Positions 17,263-27,163 of a stretch of 64,000 nucleotides of DNA are shown in pieces. The translations under genes and the position numbers were made by a program. Every line of letters begins with the position of its first letter. Within the stretch, counting starts at the first letter, position 1. The notes below the pieces were generated by a model, which saw only the letters and a program-made list of their open reading frames with translations, was not told where the DNA came from and ran no database searches. Location: the NCBI RefSeq assembly GCF_019511345.1, contig NZ_JAEUAK010000001.1, positions 62,001 through 126,000 of the forward strand. Direction: 5' to 3'. Source of the DNA: Rhizobium mesosinicum. GTDB lineage: Bacteria; Pseudomonadota; Alphaproteobacteria; Rhizobiales; Rhizobiaceae.

Positions 17263-17721
17263 ATGCAAGAGAGAATGGGAAATCCAGCCCTCGTCATCCC
17301 GGAAGCCATGCAGGCACTGAATGCTCTCGGCAAGCTGCCGGCCACGGCCGGACTTGCACCAGGATTTCTGGAAATCGTCTATCTGCGGGCCAGCCAGATC
17401 AACGGCTGCAGCGTCTGCATCGACGGCCATTGGCGCATTGCCCGCAATCACGGTGAGACCGACGAGCGGCTCTTCGCGGTAGCAGGCTGGCGCGAAGCCC
17501 CTTATTACAGCGATGCCGAACGCGCAGCACTGGCGCTGACGGAGGCCGTTACCCGCCTCAGCGACCGCGCAGATCCCGTGCCGGATGAGGTCTGGGACGA
17601 ATGCACCCGTCACTACGACGGCAAGAGCCTTGCGGCCCTTGTCATGGCAATTGCCAATATCAATGTCTGGAACCGGCTGAACGTCGCCACCCGACAGGTT
17701 GCAGGAAAGTGGAAGCCGTGA
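17263..17721 (+). CDS. Carboxymuconolactone decarboxylase/AhpD-family protein
   Basis: This 152-residue protein has the AhpD-core motif Cys49-x2-Cys52-x3-His56 (NGCSVCIDGHWRIAR), typical of alkylhydroperoxidase-like members that work as thiol peroxidases rather than true decarboxylases. An AGGAG site stands 7 bases before ATG 17263. Genes of this family are the usual partner and target of ECF41 sigma factors, and the upstream promoter motif matches that of the sigma gene at 14528. It is therefore the likely effector of the sigma factor, although four other genes or sites lie between them. The physiological substrate is unknown. Confidence 0.88.
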   Translation: MQERMGNPALVIPEAMQALNALGKLPATAGLAPGFLEIVYLRASQINGCSVCIDGHWRIARNHGETDERLFAVAGWREAPYYSDAERAALALTEAVTRLSDRADPVPDEVWDECTRHYDGKSLAALVMAIANINVWNRLNVATRQVAGKWKP

Positions 17722-17739
17722 TCAACGGCTTGCCTTCAT

Positions 17740-19032
17740 TCAAATGATACCGCCGCCGCCGGAGACGGAGGCGGGTCGCTCAGCAGCTACCTTCTTTCGG
17801 TAGCCGCTGGCGCGGTAGGCGGCGATCGGGTCGATCGCACCGCCCGCGCGGCGGCGCGCTTCGGCCAGAATCGGCTCGACATCGGCGCGGTAGGCGCGCT
17901 TCAGCGTCTCCGACGCCATCAGCGCATCGTTGTCCTGCTGATAGCCATCGAGCGCCTTGCGGTCGACGATCAGGGCCTGCGCATAGGCGCGGCGGATTTC
18001 GTTGGCGCTGTTGATCAGGCTTTCAATAGGGTCCGTCACATTATGCGACTGGTCGATCATGTGGGCCGGATGGAAATCGTTGACGCCACGCGCTTCGGCA
18101 TCCACGAGCTCATTGAAGACCAGGAACAGGCGATAGGGCTCGATTGCACCGGCGTCGAGATCGTCGTCGCCATATTTCGAGTCGTTGAAATGGAAGCCGC
18201 CGAGTTTGCCGAATTGGATCAGCCGGGCGACGATCATCTCGATATTGGTGTTTGGCGCATGATGGCCGAGGTCGACTAGGCAATAGGCCTTAGGACCGAG
18301 CGTCTGGGCGATCATATAGTTGCTGCCCCAGTCCTGTACGACGGTCGAATAGAAGGCCGGCTCGTACATCTTGTGCTCAGAGAAGAGCCGCCAGTCTTCC
18401 GGCAAGGCTTTGTAGATCTGCGCCATTGAGGCGAGATAACGCTCGAAAGCTTTGGTGAAGTTGCTCTGTCCGGGGAAGTTCGAGCCATCGCCGATCCAGA
18501 CGGTGAGCGCCTTGGAGCCGATCGCCTTGCCGATCTCGATGCATTCGATGTTATGTTCGATAGCCTGTTGTCGGGTCGCCGCATCCGTGTGGCTGAGCGA
18601 ACCATATTTATAGGTCAGCTTCTGGCCGGGCGCGTCGGAGAAGGTGTTGGAGTTCATCGCGTCGAAGCCAAGGCCAAGCGCATCGCCCTTCGCCTTCAGC
18701 TCCTTAACATCGGTTTTGTCCCAAGGGATATGCAGAGAAACAGTCGGGGTTGCCCGCGTCAGCTGGTTGATGACCGCGCAATCGTCGAGCTTGTCGAAGA
18801 TACCGCGCGGCTCGCCGATTCCCGGGAAGCGGGCAAAGCGCGTGCCGCCGGTGCCGACGCCCCAGGAGGGTACCGCGACGGTGAATTCGGACACCTTGCG
18901 TGTAATCGCCTCGATATCGACACCGCGGCGGGCAAGTGTGGCGCCAAGCGCTTCGTAGTCAGCCTTCAGCGCCCCAGCACGCTTGTCGTTTTCCGTTGCG
19001 ACCAGATCCGGCGCAATCCTGAATTCAGCCAT
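17740..19032 (-). CDS. rhaI: L-rhamnose isomerase
   Basis: This 430-residue isomerase converts L-rhamnose to L-rhamnulose in the cytoplasm. It is the RhaI type of rhizobia and Pseudomonas stutzeri, unrelated in detail to E. coli RhaA. TIM-barrel metal-site motifs are visible in LVDLGHHAPNTNIE and GGFHFNDSKYGDDDLDAG. A GGGAGGAAGAC site precedes ATG 19032. It follows rhaD on the same strand with a 50-base gap, so the pair forms the rhaD-rhaI transcript diverging from the rhaR transporter operon. It is convergent with the decarboxylase-family gene. Confidence 0.95.
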   Translation of the reverse strand: MAEFRIAPDLVATENDKRAGALKADYEALGATLARRGVDIEAITRKVSEFTVAVPSWGVGTGGTRFARFPGIGEPRGIFDKLDDCAVINQLTRATPTVSLHIPWDKTDVKELKAKGDALGLGFDAMNSNTFSDAPGQKLTYKYGSLSHTDAATRQQAIEHNIECIEIGKAIGSKALTVWIGDGSNFPGQSNFTKAFERYLASMAQIYKALPEDWRLFSEHKMYEPAFYSTVVQDWGSNYMIAQTLGPKAYCLVDLGHHAPNTNIEMIVARLIQFGKLGGFHFNDSKYGDDDLDAGAIEPYRLFLVFNELVDAEARGVNDFHPAHMIDQSHNVTDPIESLINSANEIRRAYAQALIVDRKALDGYQQDNDALMASETLKRAYRADVEPILAEARRRAGGAIDPIAAYRASGYRKKVAAERPASVSGGGGII

Positions 19033-19082
19033 GTCTTCCTCCCAGAGATTTTGTTGCGGCGGTCAGCGCCCGCCGCTTGCTG

Positions 19083-21179
19083 TCAGCGCGTGAAGCTTTG
19101 AACGTTGCCGGCATCGACATTGATGATATTGCCGGTCGACTTGGCCGAAAGATCGGATGCCAGGAAGTAGACGGCTTCGGCGATGTCTTCCGGGAAGACG
19201 TTGAGCTTCAGCATGGAACGCTTGCGATAATGTTCCTCAAGATCATCCACTTCGATCTTCGAAGAAGCCGCGCGCTGTTCACGCCATTCGCCGCTCCAGA
19301 TCTTCGAGCCGCGCAGCACCGCATCGGGATTGACGGTATTGACGCGGATGCCAGCCTCTGCGCCTTCGAGCGCCAAGCAACGGGCAAGGTGGATTTCGGC
19401 AGCCTTAGCCGTGCAATAGGCGGCCGCATTCGGCGAAGCGGCGAGGCCGTTCTTTGATGCAATGAAGACGACGTTGCCGCCGAGCGCCTGACGGCGGAAC
19501 AGGCGGAAGGCCTCACGCGAGACGAGGAAATAACCGGTCGCGAGGATGTCGATGTTGCGGTTCCATGTCGACAGCTCGGTCGTTTCGATCGGTGCCGAGG
19601 AAGCGATGCCGGCATTCGAAACAAGGATGTCGATGCCGCCGAATTCGACACAGGATTCGGCGAAGGAGGCGATGACGCCATCTTCCTTGGTGACGTCGAG
19701 CTTCAATGTGCGCACCGCATCCGTGCCGTACTTCTTCACGAATTCGGCTTCGGTCGATTCAAGGGCAGCCTGATCGATATCGGCAAGCACGACGCAGGCA
19801 CCCTCGCCGACGAGGCGGGCAGCCGTCGCGCGGCCGATGCCGCCGGCGCCGCCGGTGACGAAGGCGACCTTGCCGGCAAGGCTCTTCGGCTTCGGCATAC
19901 GCTGCAGCTTGGCCTCTTCGAGCAGCCAGTATTCGATATCGAAAGCTTCCTGCTCCGGCAGGCCCTGGTATTCGGACACCGTCGAGGAACCGCGCATCAC
20001 GTTGATAGCGTTGACATAAAACTCGCTGGCGATACGAGCCGTCGCCTTGTCGCGGGCAAAGGAGAGCATGCCGACCCCCGGCACCAGGAAGATCACCGGA
20101 TTGGCGTCGCGCATGGCCGGCGAATTGTCATGCTTGCAGGCATTGTAGTAGCGCGCGTAATCGGCCCGATAATCTTCAAGGGCCTTGTCGAGGCCGGCGA
20201 TAATGGCATCGACATCAGGCTTGGTCGGGTCGAAATCGACGATCAGCGGCCGGATCTTGGTACGCAGGAAATGGTCCGGGCAACTAGTGCCGAGCGCACC
20301 GAGCGGACGCAGGTTCTTCGAATTGACGAATTCCAGGACGGCGTCCTGATCATCGAAATGGCCGAGCTTGCGCTCCTGCTTGCCGATACGGCCACGGATT
20401 TCCGGCATCAGGCGAGCAGCAATCGCGCGACGTTCGGCAACCGGCAGACTTTGAACGGCCGCGCCACCGAAGATCGTCTTGCCTTCCGTCTGGCCGGCAA
20501 ACCATTCGATCGCCTTGTTGATGATATCGAGCGTCAGCTCGTAGCAAGCCTTGGCATCGTCTGCCCAGGTAAAGAGGCCGTGGCTTTCGAGCACGACGCC
20601 CTTAGCGTCAGGATTCTCCTTGACGAAGGCTTCGAGATCAAGGCCGAGCTGGAAGCCCGGACGGCGCCAGGGCAGCCAGCCGATCGCGTCGCCAAAGACC
20701 TGCTTGGTCAATTCTTTGGAATTCTTGGAGGCAGCAATCGCAATGATTGCGTCCGGATGCATGTGGTCGACATGCATAAAGGGGACGAAGCCGTGCAATG
20801 GCGTATCGATTGAAGCGGCGCGGGCGTTCAGGTTGAAGGTGCAATGCGGCAGGAAGCCGACCATGCGGTCCTCGTCCTCGATGCCCTTGTAGATGCCCTT
20901 CAATGATTCCAGTTTGTCCTGATAGAGCGTCGCGAAACCGTCGAGCTTGATCGTGCCGACATCGCCGCCCGAGCCCTTGACCCAGAGCACTTTGACTTTC
21001 TCGCCCGTCAGCGGATCGGTTTCCATCACCTTGGCCGAGGTATTGCCGCCGCCGTAATTGGTGATGCGCTTGTCGGCGCCGAGCAGATTCGAGCGATAGA
21101 GAAGCTTGCCGGGCTCATCGAGGCTCGCCGCATAAGCATCATCCCACCGGTTCTCAAGAAGTCGAACCTTTGCCGCCAT
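19083..21179 (-). CDS. rhaD: Bifunctional rhamnulose-1-phosphate aldolase/lactaldehyde dehydrogenase
   Basis: This 698-residue fusion has an N-terminal class II aldolase domain (about 20-400), with zinc-ligand His136 and His139 in HVDHMHPD and a later ESHGLFTW motif. The C-terminal domain is a short-chain dehydrogenase (about 430-698), with FVTGGAGGIGRATA and the YCTAKAAE active site. It cleaves rhamnulose 1-phosphate to dihydroxyacetone phosphate and L-lactaldehyde and can oxidise the aldehyde in the same polypeptide. The start has GGGAGGAT upstream. It is transcribed from the rhaD/rhaR divergent region, whose probable operator overlaps its -35 element. Confidence 0.95.
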   Translation of the reverse strand: MAAKVRLLENRWDDAYAASLDEPGKLLYRSNLLGADKRITNYGGGNTSAKVMETDPLTGEKVKVLWVKGSGGDVGTIKLDGFATLYQDKLESLKGIYKGIEDEDRMVGFLPHCTFNLNARAASIDTPLHGFVPFMHVDHMHPDAIIAIAASKNSKELTKQVFGDAIGWLPWRRPGFQLGLDLEAFVKENPDAKGVVLESHGLFTWADDAKACYELTLDIINKAIEWFAGQTEGKTIFGGAAVQSLPVAERRAIAARLMPEIRGRIGKQERKLGHFDDQDAVLEFVNSKNLRPLGALGTSCPDHFLRTKIRPLIVDFDPTKPDVDAIIAGLDKALEDYRADYARYYNACKHDNSPAMRDANPVIFLVPGVGMLSFARDKATARIASEFYVNAINVMRGSSTVSEYQGLPEQEAFDIEYWLLEEAKLQRMPKPKSLAGKVAFVTGGAGGIGRATAARLVGEGACVVLADIDQAALESTEAEFVKKYGTDAVRTLKLDVTKEDGVIASFAESCVEFGGIDILVSNAGIASSAPIETTELSTWNRNIDILATGYFLVSREAFRLFRRQALGGNVVFIASKNGLAASPNAAAYCTAKAAEIHLARCLALEGAEAGIRVNTVNPDAVLRGSKIWSGEWREQRAASSKIEVDDLEEHYRKRSMLKLNVFPEDIAEAVYFLASDLSAKSTGNIINVDAGNVQSFTR

Positions 21180-21259
21180 GTGATCCTCCCATATAGGCTT
21201 GTGAGGCGTCGCGATAAGTACGCCCTTTCGCTCACGGTATCGCGCATCAAAATGGCGCT

Positions 21260-21332
21260 TGTCAATCGAAAACGATCAAATTCGATTATGTTGCATCGCA
21301 ATATGGAATTTTATGATCGTTTCTGATTGACA
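21260..21332. promoter_or_regulatory. rhaD/rhaR divergent promoter region with RhaR-type inverted repeats
   Basis: A perfect 7-bp inverted repeat AATCGAA-N10-TTCGATT spans 21264-21287. A second pair, AACGATC (21271-21277) and GATCGTT (21315-21321), interleaves with it. The minus-strand TTGACA at 21265-21260, a good -35 for rhaD, overlaps the left arm. A plus-strand TTGACA at 21327-21332 could serve rhaR with an AT-rich -10 near 21350. This fits a DeoR repressor that shuts both transcripts. Confidence 0.65.
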
Positions 21333-21376
21333 GGCTTTAACGGATACGAAATAAATATGACGAGAGGAGGAGCCAA

Positions 21377-22189
21377 ATGCACGAACGCGAACGCCATCGC
21401 ATTATCTTAAGCGCCGTCCAGGAAAAGTCCGTCGTTACGATTCAGGACATTTCCGAGCTGACGGAAGCTTCTGAAGCGACAATCCGGCGCGACATTGCGG
21501 CTCTTCACGTGCAGGGGAAGATCCGGCGCGTTCGTGGCGGCGCGGAGGCAGTGCATCCACCGCAGCTTGGCAATCTCGCCGGACGGCCGTTTCGGGTATC
21601 AGAATCCGTCAATATCGATAAAAAGCGCTCAATCGCGCGCGCAGCCGTCGATCTCTGCGAAGCGGGCGACGCCATCATCATCAATGGCGGCACGACCACC
21701 TTCCAGATGGTACATTACATGGCCGGCCATCGCATGCAGGTCATGACCAATTCCTTCGCCATCGCCGAACATCTGGTGAAGCATTCCAAGAACAGTGTGA
21801 CGGTGCCGGGCGGCGCGATTTATCGCGAGCAGAGCCTGATCCTGTCGCCTTTTGATAACGACGCGATCCGCAATTTCTATGCGCGGCGCATGTTTATCGG
21901 CGCCCAGGGCGTCGGCCCGCTCGGCATCATGGAGGCGGATGCTCTCATCATCCAAAGCGAGCAGAAACTGATGCACCAGGCCGACGAACTCGTCGTCATG
22001 GTAGATTCAAGCAAATTCAATCGCCGGTCGAGCCTCATTCTTTGCCCGCTTGACCGCGTATCTGTGGTCATCACCGATGACGGCATCTCGGAGGAGGCAG
22101 CTCGCATGGTCGAGAATGCCGGTGTGCGGCTCGTTGTGGCAAGCCCGGTGGCCCAGGCCGTGAAGGAGGATTCCTCGTCGGTCGCATGA
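21377..22189 (+). CDS. rhaR: DeoR-family regulator of rhamnose catabolism
   Basis: This 270-residue regulator has a DeoR helix-turn-helix at about 6-56 (RHRIILSAVQEKSVVTIQDI, ASEATIRRDIAALHVQGKIRRVRGGA) and a DeoR sensor domain after residue 75, with the INGGTTTFQM and VMVDSSKFN motifs that bind phosphorylated sugars. It begins the rhaRSTPQUK operon as in R. leguminosarum, where RhaR is a negative regulator. The AGGAGGAGCCAA site supports the ATG. Confidence 0.93.
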   Translation: MHERERHRIILSAVQEKSVVTIQDISELTEASEATIRRDIAALHVQGKIRRVRGGAEAVHPPQLGNLAGRPFRVSESVNIDKKRSIARAAVDLCEAGDAIIINGGTTTFQMVHYMAGHRMQVMTNSFAIAEHLVKHSKNSVTVPGGAIYREQSLILSPFDNDAIRNFYARRMFIGAQGVGPLGIMEADALIIQSEQKLMHQADELVVMVDSSKFNRRSSLILCPLDRVSVVITDDGISEEAARMVENAGVRLVVASPVAQAVKEDSSSVA

Positions 22190-22236
22190 GGCGTCGGCGA
22201 GGTGTGGAAGTCTAAATCTTAGTGGGAGGATATGAC

Positions 22237-23232
22237 ATGAAACTTGCAAAGACACTTGCAATCGGTGTGGCTTTCGCCGTCGCCATGATGGCTGGCGCCG
22301 CAAGCGCCAAGGACATCAAGATCGGCCTCGTCGTAAAGTCGCTTGGCAACGGCTTCTTCGACGCCGCCAACAAGGGTGCCCAGGAAGCGGCCAAGGAACT
22401 CGGCGGCGTGGAAGTCATCTACACCGGCCCGACGAGCACGACGGCCGAAGGCCAGATCGAAGTCATCAACTCGCTGATCGCTCAGGGCGTCGATGCCATC
22501 GCGATCTCGGCAAACGACCCCGACGCCGTCGTTCCGGCGCTGAAGAAGGCGACCCAGCGCGGTATCAAGGTTATTTCCTGGGACTCCGGTGTCGCTCCGG
22601 AGGGCCGCATCCTGCAGCTCAACCCGTCGTCCAACGAGCTGATCGGCAAGATGTGCCTGACGCTCGCCAAGGATCATCTCGATGGCGGCAAGGGTGACTT
22701 CGCCATCCTGTCGGCAACGACGACCTCGACCAACCAGAACATCTGGATCGACCAGATGAAGAAGCAGCTCAAGGACTTCCCGGGCCTTAACCTCGTCACC
22801 ACCGTTTACGGCGACGACCTCTCGGACAAGTCCTATCGTGAAGCCGAGGGACTTTTGAAGTCCAACCCGAACGTCAAGGTCATCGTCGCTCCGACGACGG
22901 TCGGCGTTCTCGCCGCCTCCAAGGTCGTCGAAGACAAGGGTCTGGTCGGCAAGGTCTACGTCACCGGTCTCGGCCTGCCCTCTGAAATGGCTGGTGCGAT
23001 CAAGTCGGGTGCCACGAAGGAATTCGCCATCTGGAACCCGATCGATCTCGGCTACTCTGCAACGCAGATCGCCTATCACCTTGCAAAGGGTGATGCCGAC
23101 GGAAAGCCGGGCAGCGAAATCGAAGCCGGCCGCATGGGCAAGATCAAGATCGGCGACAATGGCGAAGCCGCTATGGCCGACCCGTTCGTCTACAATGCCT
23201 CGAACATCGACCAGTTCTCCAAGGTCTTCTGA
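22237..23232 (+). CDS. rhaS: Rhamnose ABC transporter, periplasmic binding protein
   Basis: This 331-residue type I periplasmic sugar-binding protein (ribose-binding class) has a signal peptide at about 1-24 ending GAASA-KD. The start at 22237 has GGGAGGA 6 bases upstream. It captures L-rhamnose in the periplasm for RhaTPQ. The name RhaS here means the transporter protein, not the E. coli activator. A stable hairpin follows the gene, which likely raises its level relative to the membrane components. Confidence 0.94.
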   Translation: MKLAKTLAIGVAFAVAMMAGAASAKDIKIGLVVKSLGNGFFDAANKGAQEAAKELGGVEVIYTGPTSTTAEGQIEVINSLIAQGVDAIAISANDPDAVVPALKKATQRGIKVISWDSGVAPEGRILQLNPSSNELIGKMCLTLAKDHLDGGKGDFAILSATTTSTNQNIWIDQMKKQLKDFPGLNLVTTVYGDDLSDKSYREAEGLLKSNPNVKVIVAPTTVGVLAASKVVEDKGLVGKVYVTGLGLPSEMAGAIKSGATKEFAIWNPIDLGYSATQIAYHLAKGDADGKPGSEIEAGRMGKIKIGDNGEAAMADPFVYNASNIDQFSKVF

Positions 23233-23254
23233 TTTCGGAGATCGTGAACGGACA

Positions 23255-23280
23255 CCCGGCGGCTCTGCCGCCGGGCTTCT
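23255..23280 (+). terminator. Hairpin between rhaS and rhaT
   Basis: A perfect 8-bp stem (CCCGGCGG at 23255-23262 with CCGCCGGG at 23268-23275, loop CTCTG) is followed by CTTCTCTTT. It is a likely partial terminator or 3' stabiliser in the gap after the binding-protein gene. Confidence 0.65.
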
Positions 23281-23286
23281 CTTTCG

Positions 23287-24840
23287 ATGATGGTAAGCTT
23301 GCTGATGTCCCCTGCCCTTCAACACCCCGTCACGGATGCAAAAGCCGATGACGCAGCCGCCATTCTGGAAATGCGCGGCATCTCGCAGATCTTTCCGGGC
23401 GTGAAGGCGCTCGATAATGTCAGAATCGCGCTCTATCCCGGCAAGGTGACGGCCCTGATCGGCGAAAACGGCGCCGGCAAGTCGACGCTCGTCAAGATCC
23501 TGACCGGAATCTATCGTCCGAATGAGGGTGAAATCATCGTTGACGGCAAGCCGGTACATTTTGCGACAGCACAGGCGGCCATCGATGCAGGCGTGACCGC
23601 CATTCACCAGGAAACAGTGCTCTTCGACGAGCTGTCGGTCGCCGAAAACATCTTCCTCGGCCATGCGCCGCGTACCCGCTGGCGCACTATCGACTGGAGC
23701 GAGATGAACAGCCGCTCCAGAGTGCTGCTGACCTCGCTTGAAAGCAATATCGATCCGACGATCCGCCTGAAGGATCTCTCGATTGCGCAGCGCCATCTCG
23801 TAGCCATCGCCCGCGCTTTGTCGATCGAGGCCCGCATCGTCATCATGGACGAACCGACTGCCGCCCTTTCGCGCAAGGAGATCGACGATCTTTTCCGTAT
23901 CGTCGACGGTCTCAAGGCAAGCGGCAAGGCCATCCTCTTCATCAGTCACAAATTCGACGAGCTCTACGAAATCGCCGATAACTACGTCGTCTTCCGCGAC
24001 GGCCGCGACGTCGGCCACGGGAAGCTGAAGGAAACGCCGCAGGACGAAATCGTCCGCATGATGGTCGGCCGCGATGTCGAAAACGCCTTCCCGAAGATCG
24101 ATGTGGCAATCGGCGGCCCGGTGCTCGAAGTCGAAAAATACAGCCACCGCACCGAGTTCCGCGATATCTCGCTGACGCTGCGCAAGGGCGAAATCCTCGG
24201 CATCTACGGGCTGATCGGCGCCGGCCGCTCGGAACTGGCGCAATCGCTCTTCGGCATCTCCAAGCCGCTCTCCGGTAGGCTTACGCTCGAAGGCCGAGAG
24301 ATTTCCATCAATTCGCCGCATGACGCCATACGCGCTGGCATCGTCTATGTACCGGAAGAGCGCGGCCGCCACGGCCTGGCGCTGCCGATGCCGATCTACC
24401 AGAACATGACGCTGCCCTCGCTGGCCCGCACATCACGCAAGGGCTTCCTTCAGGCGGCGGAAGAATTCGCGCTCGCCCGCAAATATGCCGAGCGGCTGGA
24501 CCTGCGCGCCGCGGCCCTGTCCGTGCCTGTCGGCACACTCTCGGGCGGCAACCAGCAGAAGGTCGTCATCGGCAAGTGGCTCGCCACCAAGCCGAAGGTC
24601 ATCATTCTCGACGAGCCGACCAAGGGCATCGACATCGGTTCGAAGGCTGCCGTCCATGGCTTTATCAGCGAGCTTGCGGCCGAAGGCCTCTCCATCATCA
24701 TGATCTCTTCCGAACTGCCCGAGATCATCGGCATGTCGGACCGCGTTCTGGTCATGAAGGAGGGCCTGTCGGCGGCGTTCTTCGAACGCGATCAGCTTTC
24801 GCCGGAAGCGCTGGTGCGCGCGGCGACCGGAAATGCATGA
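23287..24840 (+). CDS. rhaT: Rhamnose ABC transporter, tandem ATP-binding protein
   Basis: This 517-residue protein has two fused ABC domains of the RbsA/XylG type. The first has Walker A GENGAGKST and Walker B IVIMDEPTAALS. The second has a degenerate Walker A (YGLIGAGRSEL), signature LSGGNQQKVVIGKWL and Walker B VIILDEPTKGID. It powers rhamnose import through RhaP and RhaQ. The ribosome site before ATG 23287 is weak and an ATG at 23308 is a possible alternative start. In R. leguminosarum import by this system requires the kinase RhaK. Confidence 0.93.
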   Translation: MMVSLLMSPALQHPVTDAKADDAAAILEMRGISQIFPGVKALDNVRIALYPGKVTALIGENGAGKSTLVKILTGIYRPNEGEIIVDGKPVHFATAQAAIDAGVTAIHQETVLFDELSVAENIFLGHAPRTRWRTIDWSEMNSRSRVLLTSLESNIDPTIRLKDLSIAQRHLVAIARALSIEARIVIMDEPTAALSRKEIDDLFRIVDGLKASGKAILFISHKFDELYEIADNYVVFRDGRDVGHGKLKETPQDEIVRMMVGRDVENAFPKIDVAIGGPVLEVEKYSHRTEFRDISLTLRKGEILGIYGLIGAGRSELAQSLFGISKPLSGRLTLEGREISINSPHDAIRAGIVYVPEERGRHGLALPMPIYQNMTLPSLARTSRKGFLQAAEEFALARKYAERLDLRAAALSVPVGTLSGGNQQKVVIGKWLATKPKVIILDEPTKGIDIGSKAAVHGFISELAAEGLSIIMISSELPEIIGMSDRVLVMKEGLSAAFFERDQLSPEALVRAATGNA

Positions 24841-24849
24841 GGTGACCCC

Positions 24850-25839
24850 ATGATGAGACTGATCAGAAAACGTGAAAGCCTGCTGTTTGCCATCATCGTG
24901 GTGATGATTGCCGTCTTCTCGACGCGCGCCGCCGATTTCGCGACACCGGATAATCTCGCCGGCATCTTCAACGATACGGCAATCCTCATCATCCTGGCGC
25001 TTGCCCAGATGACAGTCATCCTGACGAAATCGATCGACCTTTCGGTCGCAGCCAATCTCGCCTTTACCGGCATGGCGATCGCAATGATGAATGCCGCTTA
25101 TCCCGGCCTGCCGCTCATCGTTCTCATCCTTGCGGCGGTCGTAATTGGCGCGGTCCTCGGCTCGATCAACGGCTTCCTTGTCTGGCGCCTCGAAATTCCG
25201 CCGATCGTCGTCACCCTAGGCACGCTTACCATCTATCGTGGCATGGCCTTCGTGCTGTCTGGTGGTGCCTGGGTGAACGCGCATCAGATGACGCCGACCT
25301 TCCTTGCCGTTCCTCGCACGCCGATCCTCGGCTTGCCTGTGCTGAGCTGGGTCGCCATCATTATCGTCGCGCTGATGTACATGCTCCTGCGCTACAGCCC
25401 GTTCGGCCGTTCGGCCTATGCAACCGGCGGCAACCCGACGGCCGCCATTTATGCCGGTATCGATACGGGCAAGACGAAATTCCTGGCCTTCGTGCTCTCG
25501 GGCGCGCTCGCCGGTCTGTCCAGCTATCTCTGGGTTTCCCGTTATGCGGTCGCCTATGTCGATATCGCCAATGGCTTCGAACTCGACAGCGTCGCGGCCT
25601 GCGTTATCGGCGGTATCTCGATTGCCGGCGGTGTCGGCTCGGTCGCCGGCACGGTGCTCGGCGCACTCTTCCTTGGCGTCATCAAGAACGCCCTGCCCGT
25701 CATCGGCATTTCGCCCTTCACGCAGATGGCGATTTCGGGAACCGTCATCATCCTCGCCGTCGTCTTCAATGCAAGGCGCGAGCGCAATCGCGGCCGCATC
25801 ATCCTGCGGGATCGCGCAGCAGCGGAGGTCGCAGCATGA
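24850..25839 (+). CDS. rhaP: Rhamnose ABC transporter permease
   Basis: This 329-residue BPD_transp_2/RbsC-type permease has 8-10 hydrophobic helices and the coupling-loop motif YATGGNPTAAIYAGID near residues 192-207. The ATG follows a GAGG site nine bases after the rhaT stop. It forms the heterodimeric inner-membrane channel with RhaQ. Its stop overlaps the rhaQ start (ATGA). Confidence 0.92.
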   Translation: MMRLIRKRESLLFAIIVVMIAVFSTRAADFATPDNLAGIFNDTAILIILALAQMTVILTKSIDLSVAANLAFTGMAIAMMNAAYPGLPLIVLILAAVVIGAVLGSINGFLVWRLEIPPIVVTLGTLTIYRGMAFVLSGGAWVNAHQMTPTFLAVPRTPILGLPVLSWVAIIIVALMYMLLRYSPFGRSAYATGGNPTAAIYAGIDTGKTKFLAFVLSGALAGLSSYLWVSRYAVAYVDIANGFELDSVAACVIGGISIAGGVGSVAGTVLGALFLGVIKNALPVIGISPFTQMAISGTVIILAVVFNARRERNRGRIILRDRAAAEVAA

Positions 25840-26846
25840 GCGCCGTTTCGTCAACACCTGAAAAGCGCGTCATTCCCGATCGCCTCGGCACACCCGTCAA
25901 GCGCGTCATGTCAAGCTGGGAAGTGCTGCTCTTCGGTGTGGCCGTCCTGATCTTCATCTTCAATTCCGTGGCTTCGCCCTATTTCCTCGATGCCTGGAAC
26001 CTCTCTGACGCGACCTTCAATTTCACCGAAAAGGCGATGATCGCCTTTGCAATGGCGCTGCTCGTCATCGCCGGTGAGATCGACCTGTCGGTCGCCGCAA
26101 TCATCGCACTTGCTTCCACGGCCATGGGTGCCGCGGCACAAGTCGGCGTTGGCACGCCGGGCCTCGTGCTGATCGGCGTCGGCACCGGCCTTCTCTGCGG
26201 TATCTTCAACGGTGTGCTCGTTTCCGTGCTGAAACTGCCATCGATCGTCGTCACCATCGGCACGATGAGCCTCTTCCGCGGTATTTCCTACATCGTGCTG
26301 GGCGACCAGGCTTATGGCAAATATCCAGCTGATTTTGCCTATTTCGGCCAGGGCTATGTCGTCTGGGTCTTCTCTTTCGAATTCGTTCTCTTCATCGTGC
26401 TGGCGATCCTCTTTTCTATCCTGCTGCATGCGACCAATTTCGGCCGGCAGGTCTATACGATCGGCAACAATGATTTCGCCGCCCGCTTCTCCGGCATTCC
26501 GGTCGAGCGCGTCAAATTCATCCTCTTCCTGCTGACGGGGGTGATGAGCGGTATCGCCGCCGTCTGCCTCACTTCGCGTCTCGGCTCGACGCGTCCGTCG
26601 ATCGCGCAAGGCTGGGAACTCGAAGTCGTCACCATGGTCGTGCTCGGCGGCATCTCGATCCTCGGCGGATCAGGCACGATCGGCGGCGTCGTTATCGCCG
26701 CCTTCGTCATGGGCCTTGTCACCTTCGGCCTCGGCCTCCTGAACGTGCCCGGCATCGTCATGTCGATTTTCATCGGCCTGCTCCTGATCATCACCATTGC
26801 GATCCCGATCATCGCCCGCCGCATCAAAGCCATGAGCGCCAAATGA
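25836..26846 (+). CDS. rhaQ: Rhamnose ABC transporter permease
   Basis: This 336-residue second RbsC-type permease has the coupling loop around [16 protein letters not shown] (about residues 205-220). It overlaps rhaP by four bases at its start and rhaU by four at its end, indicating translational coupling. It partners RhaP in the membrane. Confidence 0.92.
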   Translation: MSAVSSTPEKRVIPDRLGTPVKRVMSSWEVLLFGVAVLIFIFNSVASPYFLDAWNLSDATFNFTEKAMIAFAMALLVIAGEIDLSVAAIIALASTAMGAAAQVGVGTPGLVLIGVGTGLLCGIFNGVLVSVLKLPSIVVTIGTMSLFRGISYIVLGDQAYGKYPADFAYFGQGYVVWVFSFEFVLFIVLAILFSILLHATNFGRQVYTIGNNDFAARFSGIPVERVKFILFLLTGVMSGIAAVCLTSRLGSTRPSIAQGWELEVVTMVVLGGISILGGSGTIGGVVIAAFVMGLVTFGLGLLNVPGIVMSIFIGLLLIITIAIPIIARRIKAMSAK

Positions 26847-27163
26847 CCCTGGAAAAACACGCGTTCAAGATGAAGCTCAATCCCGGCATGGAGGCCGAAT
26901 ACCGGAAGCGGCATGACGAGATCTGGCCGGAACTGGTCGAACTCCTGCACCAGTCCGGCGCCAGCGACTATTCCATCCATCTCGACCGCGAGACCAATAC
27001 GCTTTTCGGCGTGCTGACCCGGCGGCAGGATCACACGATGGCAAGCCTGCCGGACCATCCCGTCATGAAGAAATGGTGGGCGCATATGGCTGATATCATG
27101 GCATCCAATCCGGACAATTCGCCCGTCCAGAGCGACCTCGTGACCGTCTTCCATATGCCATGA
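26843..27163 (+). CDS. rhaU: L-rhamnose mutarotase
   Basis: This 106-residue RhaM/RhaU-family protein interconverts alpha and beta anomers of L-rhamnose. The catalytic His24 sits in the conserved RHDEIWPEL motif and the WWAHMADIM aromatic patch follows at about 77-86. RhaU of R. leguminosarum has been shown to be a mutarotase. It overlaps both neighbours by four bases. Confidence 0.93.
   Translation: MTLEKHAFKMKLNPGMEAEYRKRHDEIWPELVELLHQSGASDYSIHLDRETNTLFGVLTRRQDHTMASLPDHPVMKKWWAHMADIMASNPDNSPVQSDLVTVFHMP

Noticed and set aside
22219..24372. 717-codon minus-strand open frame opposite rhaS and rhaT
   Set aside because: It is the antisense of two clear transporter genes in a GC-rich genome. 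It has no ribosome site, no recognised domain and low-complexity Asp/Gly/Arg composition.
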